A program made the translations under genes and the position numbers. This document shows, piece by piece, positions 33,447 to 46,059 of a stretch of 64,000 bases of DNA. How positions within the stretch are numbered: position 1 is the stretch's first letter; every line of letters begins with the position of its first letter. Source of the DNA: Dendrolimus kikuchii (lineage: Eukaryota; Arthropoda; Insecta; Lepidoptera; Lasiocampidae); NCBI GenBank assembly GCA_019925095.2, contig CM034395.1:11329713-11393712 (forward strand), read 5' to 3'. The notes under the pieces are model-generated. The model saw only the letters and a program-made list of their open reading frames with translations. It made no database searches and was not told the origin of the DNA.

Positions 33447-33954
33447 TGTTACGAGTTGCGTTGGAATTATTATAGAGTATATTAGAATTACACAAACATG
33501 TAAAACACAGTACAAATATAACCGAACACAACAAGTCCAAACGTAATGCAGAAGGTCGTAACTCAATAAAACGCGCAAAGTCCGTCACTAATAGATTACC
33601 GAATGTACACACGTCTCACTTCGTTCGTGGTTCTTGTTCGACTGACTCCTCCCTCCATCGGGCCATTGTTTTACAACATGTCCGCCCGGCGACGTGACCG
33701 AATTTCCTAGAATTAGCTCGTACTTTAAAATCCATAACAGCTGGCTAATGATTACAGCCGCAGATGGCTGTAAACGATTACAATACAACAATAGGCTGTA
33801 TGCCAATAAATAAGTAAAGAAAAGAAGACGATCGTAAAAGAATTACAGTAGTTCCAATGTTATTAGTTATTAATTCAAATGCCGACGGGTAATAAATGTG
33901 CTTTTACAGATATGCAGGTGTGAATTTGTTTTTGTCGGCGCCTTGGTTATAACA
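33447..33954 (+). mobile_element. Solo LTR, copy A, 508 bp
   Basis: Begins TGTTACGAG and ends ATAACA, flanked by ATAA on both sides (33443-33446 and 33955-33958). Related copies lie at 53681-54185 and 61408-61900. The 4-bp duplication and TG...CA ends mark an LTR; no internal sequence is attached, so it probably arose by LTR-LTR recombination. The ORF at 33588-33806 is incidental. Confidence 0.85.
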
Positions 33955-33958
33955 ATAA

Positions 33959-35521
33959 TATATTTAAGGGTTGTACAGGATGTTAAGATATGGAACATGA
34001 CTTATCAAAAGTCTGTCTTATAGATATTTCATTTTCGTTTTTAAAGTAGCTCTCATTTTGTAGGGTAGTATCTAAAGCGGCACAAGTAAGATCTGCGTGT
34101 CAAAGAGATGATTAGGTATGCTACCGTCTATTTGTGAAGCCACACGAAGTAACTGATCAAAAGCTCCTGCTTCAGCGAGGGCTTGAATACTCATGATATA
34201 GCAGACAAACTACAAGAAAACCACCTACTCACCAAGAAGAAAACCACCTACTGTGGTACCCACGAGCCGCCACTATAGCCACTATGTGAGAAACAAATAA
34301 TTAGCCATACTGTCTCTAAAAATTTCCAGTAGGAGGTGTAAGCCCAAGTAATATTATAGGCTTGACGTTGACGGACTTAAATGGTTGAAAACGAATTTTA
34401 AACCATTTAAGTCCGCATTTGATTTTACTTACGAATAAGTACGATGTCAATAAAATTGTCGTGAGAGTAAAAAATAAAAGACTTATCTGAACCTAGTTGC
34501 AATTAAGATTAATTTAAATGAAATATTAAATGGAATATTTAAAACATAACTTCCAAGACATCGATGAATCATATTCTCGTAAAATTTAATCAAAAAATAA
34601 AGAGGAACAAATTCCATTAATCTTCTCACAATTTAATTATTTTCACTAAAATTTCTGCACGTGACAAGTAAATACTTGAAAAGATTCAAAGGTACTCGCC
34701 TCAGGCAGGAACCAGTCAAATAAATATTTGAAAAATATGACCGAATATAACATAGAATGTTTATCATTAAATGAAAAGCATAAAAATAAGGGTAATGGCA
34801 ACGAATGCGAAGAATGTAATTAAAAGGGAAATAAAAGATCACATTTAACAGCTTTTGCCTGCGCCGTTGTGTTCTACGTAAAGGTTATTATCTGCTTTTT
34901 AAACTTCGCTTTCAACTGCGTGAATTAAAAACGAAAATATAAAACGTTGTGCCTTAATTTCGTCTGTCTCGTGGAACAATAGGAATGCGGAAATGGCCGC
35001 GGCTTTTAATGTACATATCATATACGTACATAGTTGTATGATATGAGATGTGTTTAAAGCAGAGGGAATACGGTGGAACAATTGAAATACTCTCTTATTA
35101 TTATATTCCAATAATAGTAGCCCATTTCGTACTACATATTATATACAATTATGCTATGTACATCGAGCTTACCCGAGGTAGATTGCCAGGTTTCTCACAT
35201 ATCTAGTTAATTAAATTTTGATGCCCTATTCTTTTATCGTTAGCGCGTGGAAACTGTGACCAGAAAAACTGCTTCTTAGGTAGAGCTATTCTATCCTGCT
35301 GTGCTTATTATTACAATCAAGTTGTGCTGTAAAAGAAAACTAATGAGGAAACCTGCACATCGAGATTTTCAATGTGTGTAATTCGTTAATCTCGGGCAAA
35401 ATCTTCTCATTGTGTGAAAATAACAAAAACATTGTGAAACCGGAGGTTTCCATGCAACTACGCCGCGGGTCAAGCCCTTGTAGCTTGATCTATTTTACTT
35501 ACATAAAATTGAAATTATATA
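33959..35521. other. No gene recognised; one GC-richer island
   Basis: 34855-35115 is a unique, more complex island with no recognisable protein motif. A fragment near 35350-35390 (ACCTGCACATCGAGATTTTC) resembles the body of SINE A. Confidence 0.35.
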
Positions 35522-36812
35522 TTAGGTTGGGGAAAAAGTTTCTTCGCATTTTATATAAAAATTCAAAAGGTTTTTTTATAAAGTTTATTTACATTTGACT
35601 AAAGTATGCAGGTGCCATTTTGTTGGATAACTTTTTGCCATCTTGTAGGTAGGGACGTGATCCCATTGCTATAAAAATTTTGGGGCTTCTGATCAAAAAA
35701 CTGCGACAAGTGGTTTTGGCAGTCCTCTCGTGATGTTAGCCTGACACTGCCTAAGGAATTCTGCAGAGACCGAAACAGCTAAAAATCTGAAGGTACAAGG
35801 TCAGGACTATACGGCGGATGCATTAACACCTCCCAGCCAAACTCTCGTAATTTTTGCTGAGTGGCTAAAGATGTGTGAGGTCTAGCGTTATCATGGTGAA
35901 AAACCACACCCCTTCTGTTGATTAATTCCGGCCGCTTTCTCTCAACTTTTTGCTTTAATATCATCAGTTGTTCGCAGTACAGTTCAGAATCGATGGTCCT
36001 GCCTGGCGGTAACAGCTCATAACGAATAATGCCCTTCCAATCCCACCATACACACAGCATCACCTTGTTGCGAGTTAACCCGGGTTTCGCCACAGTCTGT
36101 GAAGCCTGACCGGACTTTGACCACGATCTTTTTCGCATGTTCTTGTCTTACGTGATCCACTTTTCATCACCAGTTATATATATATTAGCTTCTTCAAAAA
36201 TGGTTCGGTTTCATTACGTCGTAATAAAGAATCACAAATGAGTACACGGTTCATTAGGTTTCTTTCAGTGAGCTCATGGGGCACCCAAATATCGGGCTTT
36301 TTTGTGTACCCAGCTTTTTTCAAATGCGCCAAAACCGTTTTGTGGTCAATTCCCAGTTCTCCAGCTATATCGTAACTACTAATATGCCGATCTTGCTTCA
36401 CTTTTTTAAAAATGGCATCAATTTTGTCCGTAACAGGGCGACCAGAGCGACGTGTATCTTTGATATCAAAATTTCCGGATTGAAAACGCTTAAACCAAAT
36501 TTGCGCTACTCTCACAGATACTGCATTAGGTCCATAAACATCACAAATTTTTTCGCGGCTTGTGTTGCATTTTTACCTTTTTTGTAGTAAAATTTTAAAA
36601 TGTATCGAATTTCTTCATTAGATTCACTCATTTTAACAATAAAAAAACAAATGAAAATCACACATTTTCCTAATCTGAATTTGGAATTGTCTTCTTTAAA
36701 ATTAAAACTTTTTAATGATACCAAAACCAGCCAGATACAAATGATATAGCCAAAGAGATCTTATTACAAGTTCATACATACTATATGCGAAAAGACTTTT
36801 TCCCCAACCTAT
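35522..36812 (-). mobile_element. mariner element, sister copy
   Basis: 1,291 bp with the same inverted ends as 16186-17470 (TTAGGTTGGGGAAAAAG left, TTTTTCCCCAACCTAT right). TA flanks at 35520-35521 and 36813-36814. Confidence 0.92.
35599..36631 (-). pseudogene. mariner transposase, frameshifted
   Basis: Same protein as at 16263-17288 and very similar in sequence. It keeps RPVTDKIDAIFKK, KPDIWVPHELTE (the Trp and Lys codons that are stops in the sister copy), HHDNARPHT and YSPDLVPSDF. Damage: one base lost in the poly-T run near 36546, a TA-repeat expansion near 36175-36186 that shifts the frame after FLKKL, a TAA replacing the Tyr of TYDKN near 36150, and a TAG just after SDF (35776-35778). 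So the two copies carry different inactivating mutations. The ATG at 36631 is the homologous start. The plus-strand ORF at 36276 is a shadow. Confidence 0.92.
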
Positions 36813-36814
36813 TA

Positions 36815-39689
36815 TATCGTGAGCGAAGCTGCGGACAAAATCTAAACATTCGTTGAAAATTTGGCTAACTGATGGTGAAAACCGCTTAAAATCCTTTGCG
36901 TGGTTTAGAAGGAGTAACCAGTAAAAGTATTCCCTTCATTTATTTTTGTCTTGTAAAAGCAACAAATAGTTGTTTCCTACGAAGGCTATGCAGATGCTGG
37001 GATATGGAATAATTTATGACTTCCCCCGTAAATTGCTCCATTATTTCATATTTTCAAGAATTTCGATATTATATCATTATATATATTTATATTTTTTATA
37101 TATAGTGTAAAATAATGCTCTTTGTGAGACCAGAAAGATGATCCTGACATCTGCCATCGCCGTTGTATAATTAGTAATTTATCTGCATACTTTGTTTTAA
37201 TTTAGTAAGGAAACAATTTATTAGTTTGTAGACAGGGGTCGCATCTTTCTAGAAGGGTTAGGTCCAGGCCAGAGAAATCATGGAAAGCTTGCTTACAATG
37301 TTATTTTTATAAATGTATTTGTTAGTAAAAAAAGTGAGTAATCTGCCAACTAGAGTTAGTGTGTATGTAATAGTCAACAGTATGAGTAAAGATAAGTCAG
37401 TATGTGTAAGTAATAGTCAGTATGCGTGTTAAAGAGACACAGCGAGAAGTGTGTTTTCATAAACACATTTTATACTCAGTGGGTTAAAGTGTATGTGTAA
37501 AGCTCCGTTTGATTAGATAGCGATTACGGCTTTAATACAGCCAATGGTAATTTATATGTAATTATAATTAAGTAGCGTTCACATAAACGACGTGAACCGT
37601 AAGAACGGCCAATGTATCATTTCCGCCAGCATATCCCGCTAGTACCTCCCACAGGCTTCGACCGAAAGCCCTGTCGGAGACCCGCTACAGTTCTTTATAA
37701 TTATATTTAAGTGTTGGTCAAGGTTTTGCCTTGAACTGACGTTGATTAATGGTAACAGCAATGTTTTCTTACCTAATGGAAAATCTTGTATAGATTTTAC
37801 CGTCTGGTGTAATTATTAGAAATCTTAAGCTTACTTATTGAAAATGTTTGACTTAACGTATTGATAATATTTGCGTCTTATTTCAATAAGGTGGTTTCGA
37901 ACCCGAAGGGATGCAACGCTTAGGCTAATTTAAATCTAATGTGCATAATGACGGCTAAACAAACAATCGTAAGTAAATATGCATATTGATATTACCTATC
38001 GTTTTGTGAAAACTGCCGACCGCCTTAGATAAACTTGGTAGTTATTCAATATTCAATATAAATTTTTATCTATAGGTTTAATGTGCCAATTCATGGCCCA
38101 CTTTTTAAGACTTATTCTAGTCGTTATGACTAGAACAAGCTTTACATTATTAACTTACAATTATAAGGTCTATTTGGGTGGCAGGTTACATAGTCATGAA
38201 CAAAAATGTCGTTGATAACATTTAAGTTATATATCGTATTCAGCTGTATAAAATATCGATAGATTGACAGATATAAGAGATTTTATTGTTTAACAAAATA
38301 AACTAAAATCTAAAATACAGTATTAATAGAATTTGTTACTAGTAGCCATCTACTCGGTTTGTTATTACTGGCTTCATCTATAATATTTATTTATTTTATT
38401 TTATTTTATTTTAATAAGGATCACCAACAGTTTTTTGTACATTTGATCAGGTACTAGACTTATGACTAAGGTTTACAATGCGATGTAAAAACTAATTATA
38501 GGTGAACACAGCTTGCAGTTTAATTTCTTCACTGTTATTTACTTAAACTCTAATAATGAATTGTAGAGGTGTTATTTATATTTTTAAATAATAAAGGTAT
38601 TTTTGTGGTGTTTGCCTGGTGGCGCCGCATAACAGAAAATGTTTGAACTAATGTCATATTTTATTTGATGGAATTGTTATCGAAGTCATTAAACATTAAG
38701 TAAATTTAGTAAAAAGTTATTATTGATGTTTTGACATAATTTAAGACCTATTACATTGTGGGAATCAAGGACGCTACCATATTTATTAGGTTGTCAAAAA
38801 TGTAAAAATACTGCAAACCCCTGTGAATCGGGAAGTCTTTGTTCAGAAGTAAAATAAGTACTTCGTGTTTTTTTATATAAATACCGCATTAATAATAGTC
38901 ACTGCGATAACTATTCTTAAAATATTTAAATTATTAACAACATATTTACTTGCCTCTACAAAGAGCTATCAAAATAACTCAACTCTAGGTGATCAAATGG
39001 GTACGTGCCTACTTCGGACAACGGATCAATATGGCGATCCTAGCCAACCGTCTTACCTTACTCATAGTATACGGTGACCTAGGCTCAGTATTCTTGAGAG
39101 ATTATAGGCAGAATACAATAATATAACTATGTCAAGTTTACTTTTATAATGTCTTCGTTTCAGGAATTTTATTATTGAAGTTTTTACAAAATATTATCGT
39201 GATATTATTATATCGGTATAAAATAGCTTAGTATCATTATATAACGAACAGGCTTTATTTATAAATAACAGCAATGTGTAGAACTATGAATAAGCGAATC
39301 GTGGTCTGGTTCGATAAGTATCCATTTATAGATCGCTATATATGTGTAACGCGAGGAGCGGTGGCATAGACAAAATTCAACGGCAAAGGCTTACCTAACA
39401 CTCTGCGAAATGTAAATGAATGAACAGTTGTGGGGAGTTATATGAGAGCAAACGTTTGTGGAGCGGCGGTCGACAGGCGGGCGTGACACGTCAGCGGTAC
39501 TTGCGGGGCTAATCTTTTTACATAATAGTGAGTCTTTATTTGTTCTAACTACGTACATGTGGTTGTACACTCGCTTACATTTACATGTTCCCACACATAT
39601 ATAAATGCATATTATTATGTAAAGCCTCATTGAAATTTAATGTTAGTAACATATGTTCCTAGTGTTGCCAGCTAATATTATGTGTTATT
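36815..39689. other. Long stretch without recognised genes
   Basis: AT-rich DNA. A TTTTA repeat lies at about 38386-38416. A strongly diverged SINE A body may lie near 37905-38050 (AATGTGCATAATGACGG, AACTGCCGACCGCC). No credible ORF. Confidence 0.35.
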
Positions 39690-39850
39690 TGCGGGTGGTG
39701 GGGGTAGTTATGTTTGCTAATAGGAGATAACAACAAGCGGGCATAGTGACGACAGAATATTCTAACTTTGACTTTGGTCGCATTCACATATCATAGTAGC
39801 TCTCTAGGATGGCTAATGATTGTTCAAGAATTGTAATTTATTGTACTTTA
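39690..39850 (+). repeat. Possible LTR fragment, shared with 49245-49405
   Basis: GCGGGCATAGTGACGACAGA, TTTGACTTTGGTCGCAT and CATAGTAGCTCTCTAGGATG are repeated almost exactly, in the same order, at 49245-49405. Confidence 0.65.
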
Positions 39851-41749
39851 GATCAACGTTCTTCGTGTTTTGTTGTATAAATTAAATATCTCACAGTATA
39901 TTCCCGAGCGCCATTATTTTCCATATGATCACATCTAAATCCCGATAACTAAATGAAATAAATTATTATCGAAGTTGTAAAGCGAACAGGAAACTTTTTT
40001 CCGGTCGAACAAAATCAGCCGCAGTTTCATTTCCCGGAGGGACAGCGATAACGACCCTACTTGTACCTTTTACCTCTGTTTTCAATTATTCATACATTAA
40101 ATTTCGCCTACTCGGCCCCCGTTGCCGCGGATTATATCCCTTTGATTACGTTCAATGTTCAATCATTTTCCTCGTTGGCTTTAATAAAAGTTCCCTGTAG
40201 GTTTTGATTTAGCATACCCTCGTAAATTGGCTTTAGATGTTTTAAACTCACTTCTTATCATGTTATCAATGGGGAGGGACAACAATTTGTGAAGTTAATT
40301 AAGTGAACAAAGCGTATTCGTTAGATAATGATCTTCAGTATTGTTCTAGGAACAAGAATGAATGTGCGTCTCAACAACTTTCTTATCGTAAATCGTGAGT
40401 TATGCTTCGAAGCCCCAAGTTCTTAAGGTAGTGGTTTGCGTCATCTATTATTTGACCATTTCAATCCACTTACAAACCTCCATCTTGGATAAAAATCTAA
40501 TAGTAGAGTTTAATAAATAAATAATTAAAATGCACTAACAAAAATATTGAGCGTCAGTTAGTGAAGCATTTTGCTACCATCACTCCAATCTAGTACTAAC
40601 TAGTCACCGAGCTAAAGTAAATTGGCACTCCCGAACATCGCTCCTAACTACCTACTACGTTTTCTTAACAAGTAATTTGTTAACGAGTTCGTATTTCAAA
40701 CGCGTGTTTGTATTAATAGTGAACGTTGAAGTGAATAGGTACTGAAGTATTATTATTCATTTTCAATGCCTTATTCTGAAATAGGAAACCATTCGAAAGG
40801 TTTGAACCGGTTTCCTAATTAATCATAACATATTTGTAAACCAGCTCCACCTGTATGTTTGCGCATATTCATGTCTTCTGAACTCTGTAAGATATTAACA
40901 TGAAACATAGACCAATATTTATGATAAAATTACGGTTTTAATATATAAAATTTTCATTGAAATCGGTTCGGACTATCCCGAGCCTATTTTGGACAATCTT
41001 TCAGATTGATTGACAAGCAGAAATTACGACTTATTAAACCGACTTTTATATAAAGCATCTCAAAGAGAAATGTCCCTAAAACATTTATGTTAAATTACAA
41101 AAGATAAAATGTTTATTATGTTTTATTTATAAACACAACTAACTAGTTTGTTAATAAATACTGTCGCATAAGGCATAAGCATACATACATGAATATAATA
41201 TTTCTAACAAAACAAAAACGTTTTTAACAAATAAGAAACCGGCTTCAAGAGTAACTAAAAAGCAAAAAATAAAATTTTCTACATCTTGAAGTCGGTGGCC
41301 AGCAAAACAAAAATTACAACATTTTGAAATATTTTGTTGTTGTAACAATGTATAATATGGTAATTTTTCCTCAAAAACAAAATGAAAACATATCGAAAAA
41401 AATATTGTTAGATTTATGATAATCCGAAAACGAGTAGGTACCTAATTAAGATCAATAACGTGCTGTACCAAACTCGACTAGAACTAGAAAAGCGCACAAT
41501 GGAAATCGATAACGATAATCAGTCTAACCGCGTAAATTGAGTTATGAACTCCGTCGTATTTAGAAAATGTCGTCGATCGGAGTTAACATTCAAACGAAAA
41601 TGCTCCCTGGTGACACCAGACGATGGGCGTAATCATTTAATTAAACAATTTTCGTCAAGCACTTACACCACTACATCTGACTTTTAAAACATCAGACAAA
41701 AGTGGGTTGCGCGATCGCATTGTGGAGTTGGTTTTCTGTAAATCAAAAT
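39851..41749. other. No gene recognised; one GC-richer island
   Basis: 39990-40220 is a unique island with CTCGGCCCCCGTTGCCGCGG, without a protein motif. A CTTCAAGA/TCTTGAAG inverted pair lies around 41244-41290. Otherwise AT-rich. Confidence 0.35.
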
Positions 41750-41805
41750 ACACGGGGCGCGCCGCGGCAGCGGCCGGCGAGTACCAGAACCACCTGTTAT
41801 ATTAT
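41750..41805 (+). repeat. GC-rich segment shared with the TTAA element
   Basis: GCGCGCCGCGGCAGCGGCCG then GCGAGTACCAGAACCACCTG. It matches 18770-18825 except for a few bases, so a fragment of the same element family may lie here. Confidence 0.6.
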
Positions 41806-42689
41806 ATATTTATGAACTGACTAGCATACCCTAGTGATACTTCATTAATTTAAATTTGACGGCACTTTAAAGTTTTTAGGTGCATATACACAATTTACCT
41901 TCGAGCTGCGCTCAACAACGTTTTCTAAATACGCTTCCGTTTCATCAGTGTCGTTTCCGCATTCGAGAAGCTCCTCATTAGGAATACCATGTATGTAACT
42001 TTAAATTGTAAAATAAAAATTTTGTTGGTTTTTTTTTTTGTATAAAATGATTAGTACCTATTTTACTGATACTCCATGTATAAATCACTTTAAGTGTACT
42101 TACTTCGTAGAGGTTAATTGGAGCAGCACTACTAGAAATTGGGCGCTACTATAATAAAAGAGAGGAAAAGTATATACGGGTAAATACATTACCTAAATAC
42201 ACATGATAAACAATTCATGTAAAAGGCAAATAAAAAGCCAATAGCAAAGTTTATAGAGTAGCATTGTGTTCTACTTTTTCTAGTAGTAGGGCTTAAACAA
42301 AAACTAGAATATATCCTAACGAAAACAAAAATGTATATTTACTGTAACACTGAATAAACAGGTTTACGTATGTGATATATTTTAATGCATAATACAAATA
42401 AAAACTCACCTTTTGTAACAGTGAGGAATATCCACTGCTTTTGATATTAATTAAATGACATCTTACCACTTATTGGTTTAATAAAAAAGCTATAAAAAAA
42501 TACTCTTATGATGTTTCAAAGTTGTGCGCTTCATAATTCAAAAGTTATATGATTTTACCACGTTGATCTTGCCAGCTAAAGAGATAAATAAAAAATCACT
42601 TAAAATTTACCGTTATAATTTCTTTTAATGATATTTGAAAAAAGTCTGAAAATTATCTCCTTGACCTTGCTTCATCTGGGATAATCTAT
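41806..42689. other. No recognised feature
   Basis: AT-rich unique DNA. Confidence 0.4.
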
Positions 42690-42692
42690 ATC

Positions 42693-43295
42693 CTTATATA
42701 CTTTAATAAATCTGTAAATGGTTCGAGTTTGTACACTCCGTTTAAAAATATGAAAAAAATCAGGGGGGATAATTGGGATCAGGAGATAAAGAAAATGCAA
42801 TTTTTGGAATTTTTGTCTGTCTGTCTTTTTGTCTGTCTATTTGTCTGTTAGAGCATGACGTGAAAACTACTGAACGGATGTAAATAAAACTCGACATAAA
42901 GCTACATTATATCCCGAGGCGTACTTGGATACTTTTTATCCCGATAAATGACGTCGTTTCCATGGGGTACACGAAAATAGCGAAAACGATGGCGCTTCGA
43001 TCGCTTCCTTTTTGGAGAGTACTGAACGCATATGAATGAAACTTGACATAGTGCTGGCTTACAACCTGAGTTAACACTTAGGATACATTTTATTCCGATA
43101 AATAATGTCGTTTCTATAAAATGGACAGATTAGCTAAATAAATGGCACTGTAATGGCGTTTTTTAATTCACTAACAAATACCTACGTTGTTATAAACAAC
43201 AAGTGATTCATTTTATAACTTCAAATCAGGTTGGCTTTGACTGATATCTATGTTTTGCTGCAGCTGTTTAGACTGAATGGACTTTGTTTTTGTAA

Positions 43296-43370
<75 letters not shown>

Positions 43371-43397
43371 TTGTGTGTGTGTATGTGAGTGTGTGTA

Positions 43398-43428
<31 letters not shown>

Positions 43429-43493
43429 TTATGTAAGTAACATAAAGTATACTTAGGGATTTTCAGGCGGCGTGGCCGCGGGGAAAACACTAG
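42693..43493 (+). mobile_element. Repeat family D, copy 2, with CTAG end
   Basis: Body 42693-43260 matches 10796-11397. It is followed by a long AT/GT microsatellite and then GGCGGCGTGGCCGCGGGGAA, ending CTAG before T at 43493, the Helitron-like terminus. Confidence 0.65.
43299..43430 (+). repeat. AT/GT microsatellite
   Basis: About 27 AT units, then GT units interrupted by TATG, GAGT and GCGT. The ORFs read across it on both strands are repeats only. Confidence 0.95.
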
Positions 43494-44514
43494 TGCCGTG
43501 TATATAGGCCGTTTCACGCACATGTAACGATGGCCTTAATCCGTTATTTGTAATGCGATATTGTTATTATTATAAATAACGTTAAGTATTGACAGATTAC
43601 TCATTTCTATACCTACTATATACATTAATGTAGCTATTCACTGACGACGTTATTTTGTAACGCTGTAAATAAGGCGCATCTGGCCACGGTTGCATTATCG
43701 CAGGTGATAACCGACCGAGACTGAAAATTTATTTGCCTAAATTAAAAATCATTTTTTATTCCTCATATTACATCCACAGCTTCTTTGTGCATTCAGAAAA
43801 TCAATATACTCTAATAATACTCTATGGGCGTTATTTGTAATCGTTTCTTAAATTTAAAGAAACTGTTAGCTACTAATTAGTGAAAATGTTACCCATAATC
43901 TCCTCTGTAGTCGAATATTTTGGGTACAGCCTACGTTGATCATTCAAATTTCATTTATCTGTGCTCCTCTTAGGTAAACAAGAGGTAATACGTTTATAAG
44001 TGAAAAAAAAATTCATTGATTAGGGTCTGAGTCTGATTCTCTTACTTAAGAGATGCCTAATCGTTTCTTAACGAGATTATTATAAGTAAGGCCGAAAATG
44101 TTAGAACAAAATAAATAAAATTACTCAAATATTGTTCTAATATTATCACAAAATGAAATTCTCAATGCCGATTCGATAAAATCTTATTAATACAGTAAGT
44201 CTCCGTTTTTTTCTATTTCACGGTCGAGTTGCCTCTTTCCTTTCCCCGGTGTACTTTACTATTTATTAAATAGTCGCTTGAACATTTTAGCTGTAATCTT
44301 TTAAGTCTTCTTAAAGTTTAGATTGTAGGAAGAAATGGATTTTCTTGCTTGAGATATAACTTCCTTTTAGAATGTAGTAACTTTGTGACTAAAGCATATA
44401 GCACCAACAATAAAGAGGGTGTACCGCTTGGGCACTTTTTCAGGCCGATCTGCGTATTAAATATAATTCATATTAACAACTACCTCGTGATAACTACTTT
44501 ACTCGGTTGGCTCA
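43494..44514. other. No recognised feature
   Basis: AT-rich unique DNA. Confidence 0.4.
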
Positions 44515-44740
44515 GCGACCCAAAGTGGGTCTTGGCCTCCGAAACGAGAGCATGTCACTTTACTCTGTCCTGTGCTGTTTCTAGCCAATTATTGGCTCCT
44601 AGCTCCCACAGATCAGCCTCCACTCTGTTCTTCCAGCGATATTTGGGACGGCCGACCCGACGCCGACCTACCGGCCATCCCAAATATGCTTTCCTCACGC
44701 TGCAATCCTCTCCCATCCGTTCACGTAACCGAGCCAGCGG
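44515..44740 (-). pseudogene. LINE ORF2 C-terminal fragment
   Basis: The minus strand reads VRKAYLGWPVGRRRVGRP, KYRWKNRVEADLWELGANN, WLETAQDRVK, then after one stop HALVSEAKTHFGSLSQPS. This matches the widespread LINE C-terminal pattern (RRVGRPK.RW.D.VEADL..L....W...AQDR..W). Upstream parts are absent. The plus-strand ORF at 44349-44774 reads the opposite strand and should be ignored. Clade not assigned. Confidence 0.7.
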
Positions 44741-44787
44741 AGGCGGTGAGCTTTTGTTTCTCCTATTATGTTAGGCTCTTGATAACG

Positions 44788-44852
44788 AAGAAGGAAAATG
44801 TCAAAAAAAGCTGCACATCAAGATTCTTAATATGTGAAATCTGCCGTTTTAC
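44788..44852 (+). mobile_element. SINE family A body fragment
   Basis: GAAGGAAAATGTC, GCTGCACATCAAGATTCTTA and ATGTGAAATCTGCCG follow the SINE A body order with many changes. Confidence 0.4.
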
Positions 44853-45037
44853 TTTAAGTTAAAGTATGTCCATTGCAACAGTTCACTATTTCTTGTTTGG
44901 GTATTACATGTTGCCATTCATAAATATAATAATTGAAATTAAACTATTTTGTGTCATAATATTCTTGAATATTAAATTGACATTATTAAAGTTTTTTAAT
45001 TAGATACAATTAAATGCTAAAAATTATAATAGATATC

Positions 45038-45045
45038 ATTATAAC
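45038..45045 (+). repeat. 8-bp target duplication, left copy
   Basis: ATTATAAC, exactly repeated at 45558-45565. Confidence 0.9.
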
Positions 45046-45557
45046 TAGAGATGTGCCGATTATGACTTCGGCCGACTAGCCGACTGGCCGATTAGTCTAT
45101 TGCAAAGAGGCCGACTAGTCGGCTAAGCCGATCACGGTTTCGGGCATTTCCGTGACGCTTCGTTTATAGCTGATTCGATCACAAGTCGCAATCACCGCAT
45201 GCTAGCGTATCGGAATCTGTTTTGTTTACTTCGCATTATTTCTTGATTTTTACTTTGGTACAGTCAAGGCGGTGATTTTGTGTAAATAAAAAAAAAATTG
45301 TTTCAAAATAATAGTGTTATTGTTCATTACAGTGAAAGAGCTCAATTAAAATTGAATCATGTCAAAAAGAAAGTCTCGTGTCCATTACACGAGACTTTCT
45401 TGTTTATAATCTATACTTTACTATTACAATGTATTAGTAAAGTATAGATTATAAACTACAAAGTAAGAAGCCGGATAGTCGGCGCTCTTTGCCGAATAGT
45501 CGCCGACTACGGGAGTGGCTGGATAGTCGGCTTTACCGACTAGTCGGCACGTCTCTA
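45046..45557 (+). mobile_element. hAT-type MITE, 512 bp
   Basis: Ends TAGAGATGTGCCGA (left) and TAGAGACGTGCCGA (right, inverted), extended by multiple CCGACTAGTCGG-like subterminal motifs. The perfect 8-bp duplication is the hAT signature. It has no coding capacity. The interior carries two back-to-back hairpins at 45367-45456. Confidence 0.9.
45367..45456. repeat. Two adjacent perfect hairpins
   Basis: Hairpin 1 (45367-45401): 15-bp stem AAGAAAGTCTCGTGT, 5-nt loop. Hairpin 2 (45402-45456): 22-bp stem starting GTTTATAATCTATAC, 11-nt loop. They abut without a spacer. Confidence 0.95.
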
Positions 45558-46059
45558 ATTATAACGACAAATTGACCTAAATGAAAGTGACTTTTTATGA
45601 ATGTGAGTACTGTATAATATATACTTAATTGTCTTTTTATATATGGCTATAATAATAAAGGGACTGTCATAGTACTTTCATCAATGGAGATGAAGATGGG
45701 ATATTTCTAATTCCAAAACTGACTTAATTTCAGAATGGGTATGCGAGAGAAACCTTAAATAATATCTGTATCTGAATAAGTTGCTAGCTTGTTGGTAGAG
45801 TTTTCGAAAGCAAAAGGAACCCGATCCAGAGTATCGACCGCCGTCGTTAACTAGGCGTAAACAAAAGCCCAAATACACGCTTAGTATCACAGATAGGCGC
45901 GTTTACGTTTGTGTAACTCCTAAATACACTACAGCACAATAATCCACAATCGGAAAACCGATAATGACGTCGTCTCAGTACGTGTCTCTTTGTGAGAAAC
46001 GCAGGCGCTATACCGAGTAGGTAAATACTGTATTTATATTATCGAGTCAGGCTTTATTA

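Noticed and set aside
43231..43523. ORFs of 69 and 91 codons on opposite strands
   Set aside because: They translate the AT/GT microsatellite.
44349..44774. 141-codon plus-strand ORF
   Set aside because: Its second half is the complement of a LINE C-terminal fragment that reads convincingly on the minus strand.
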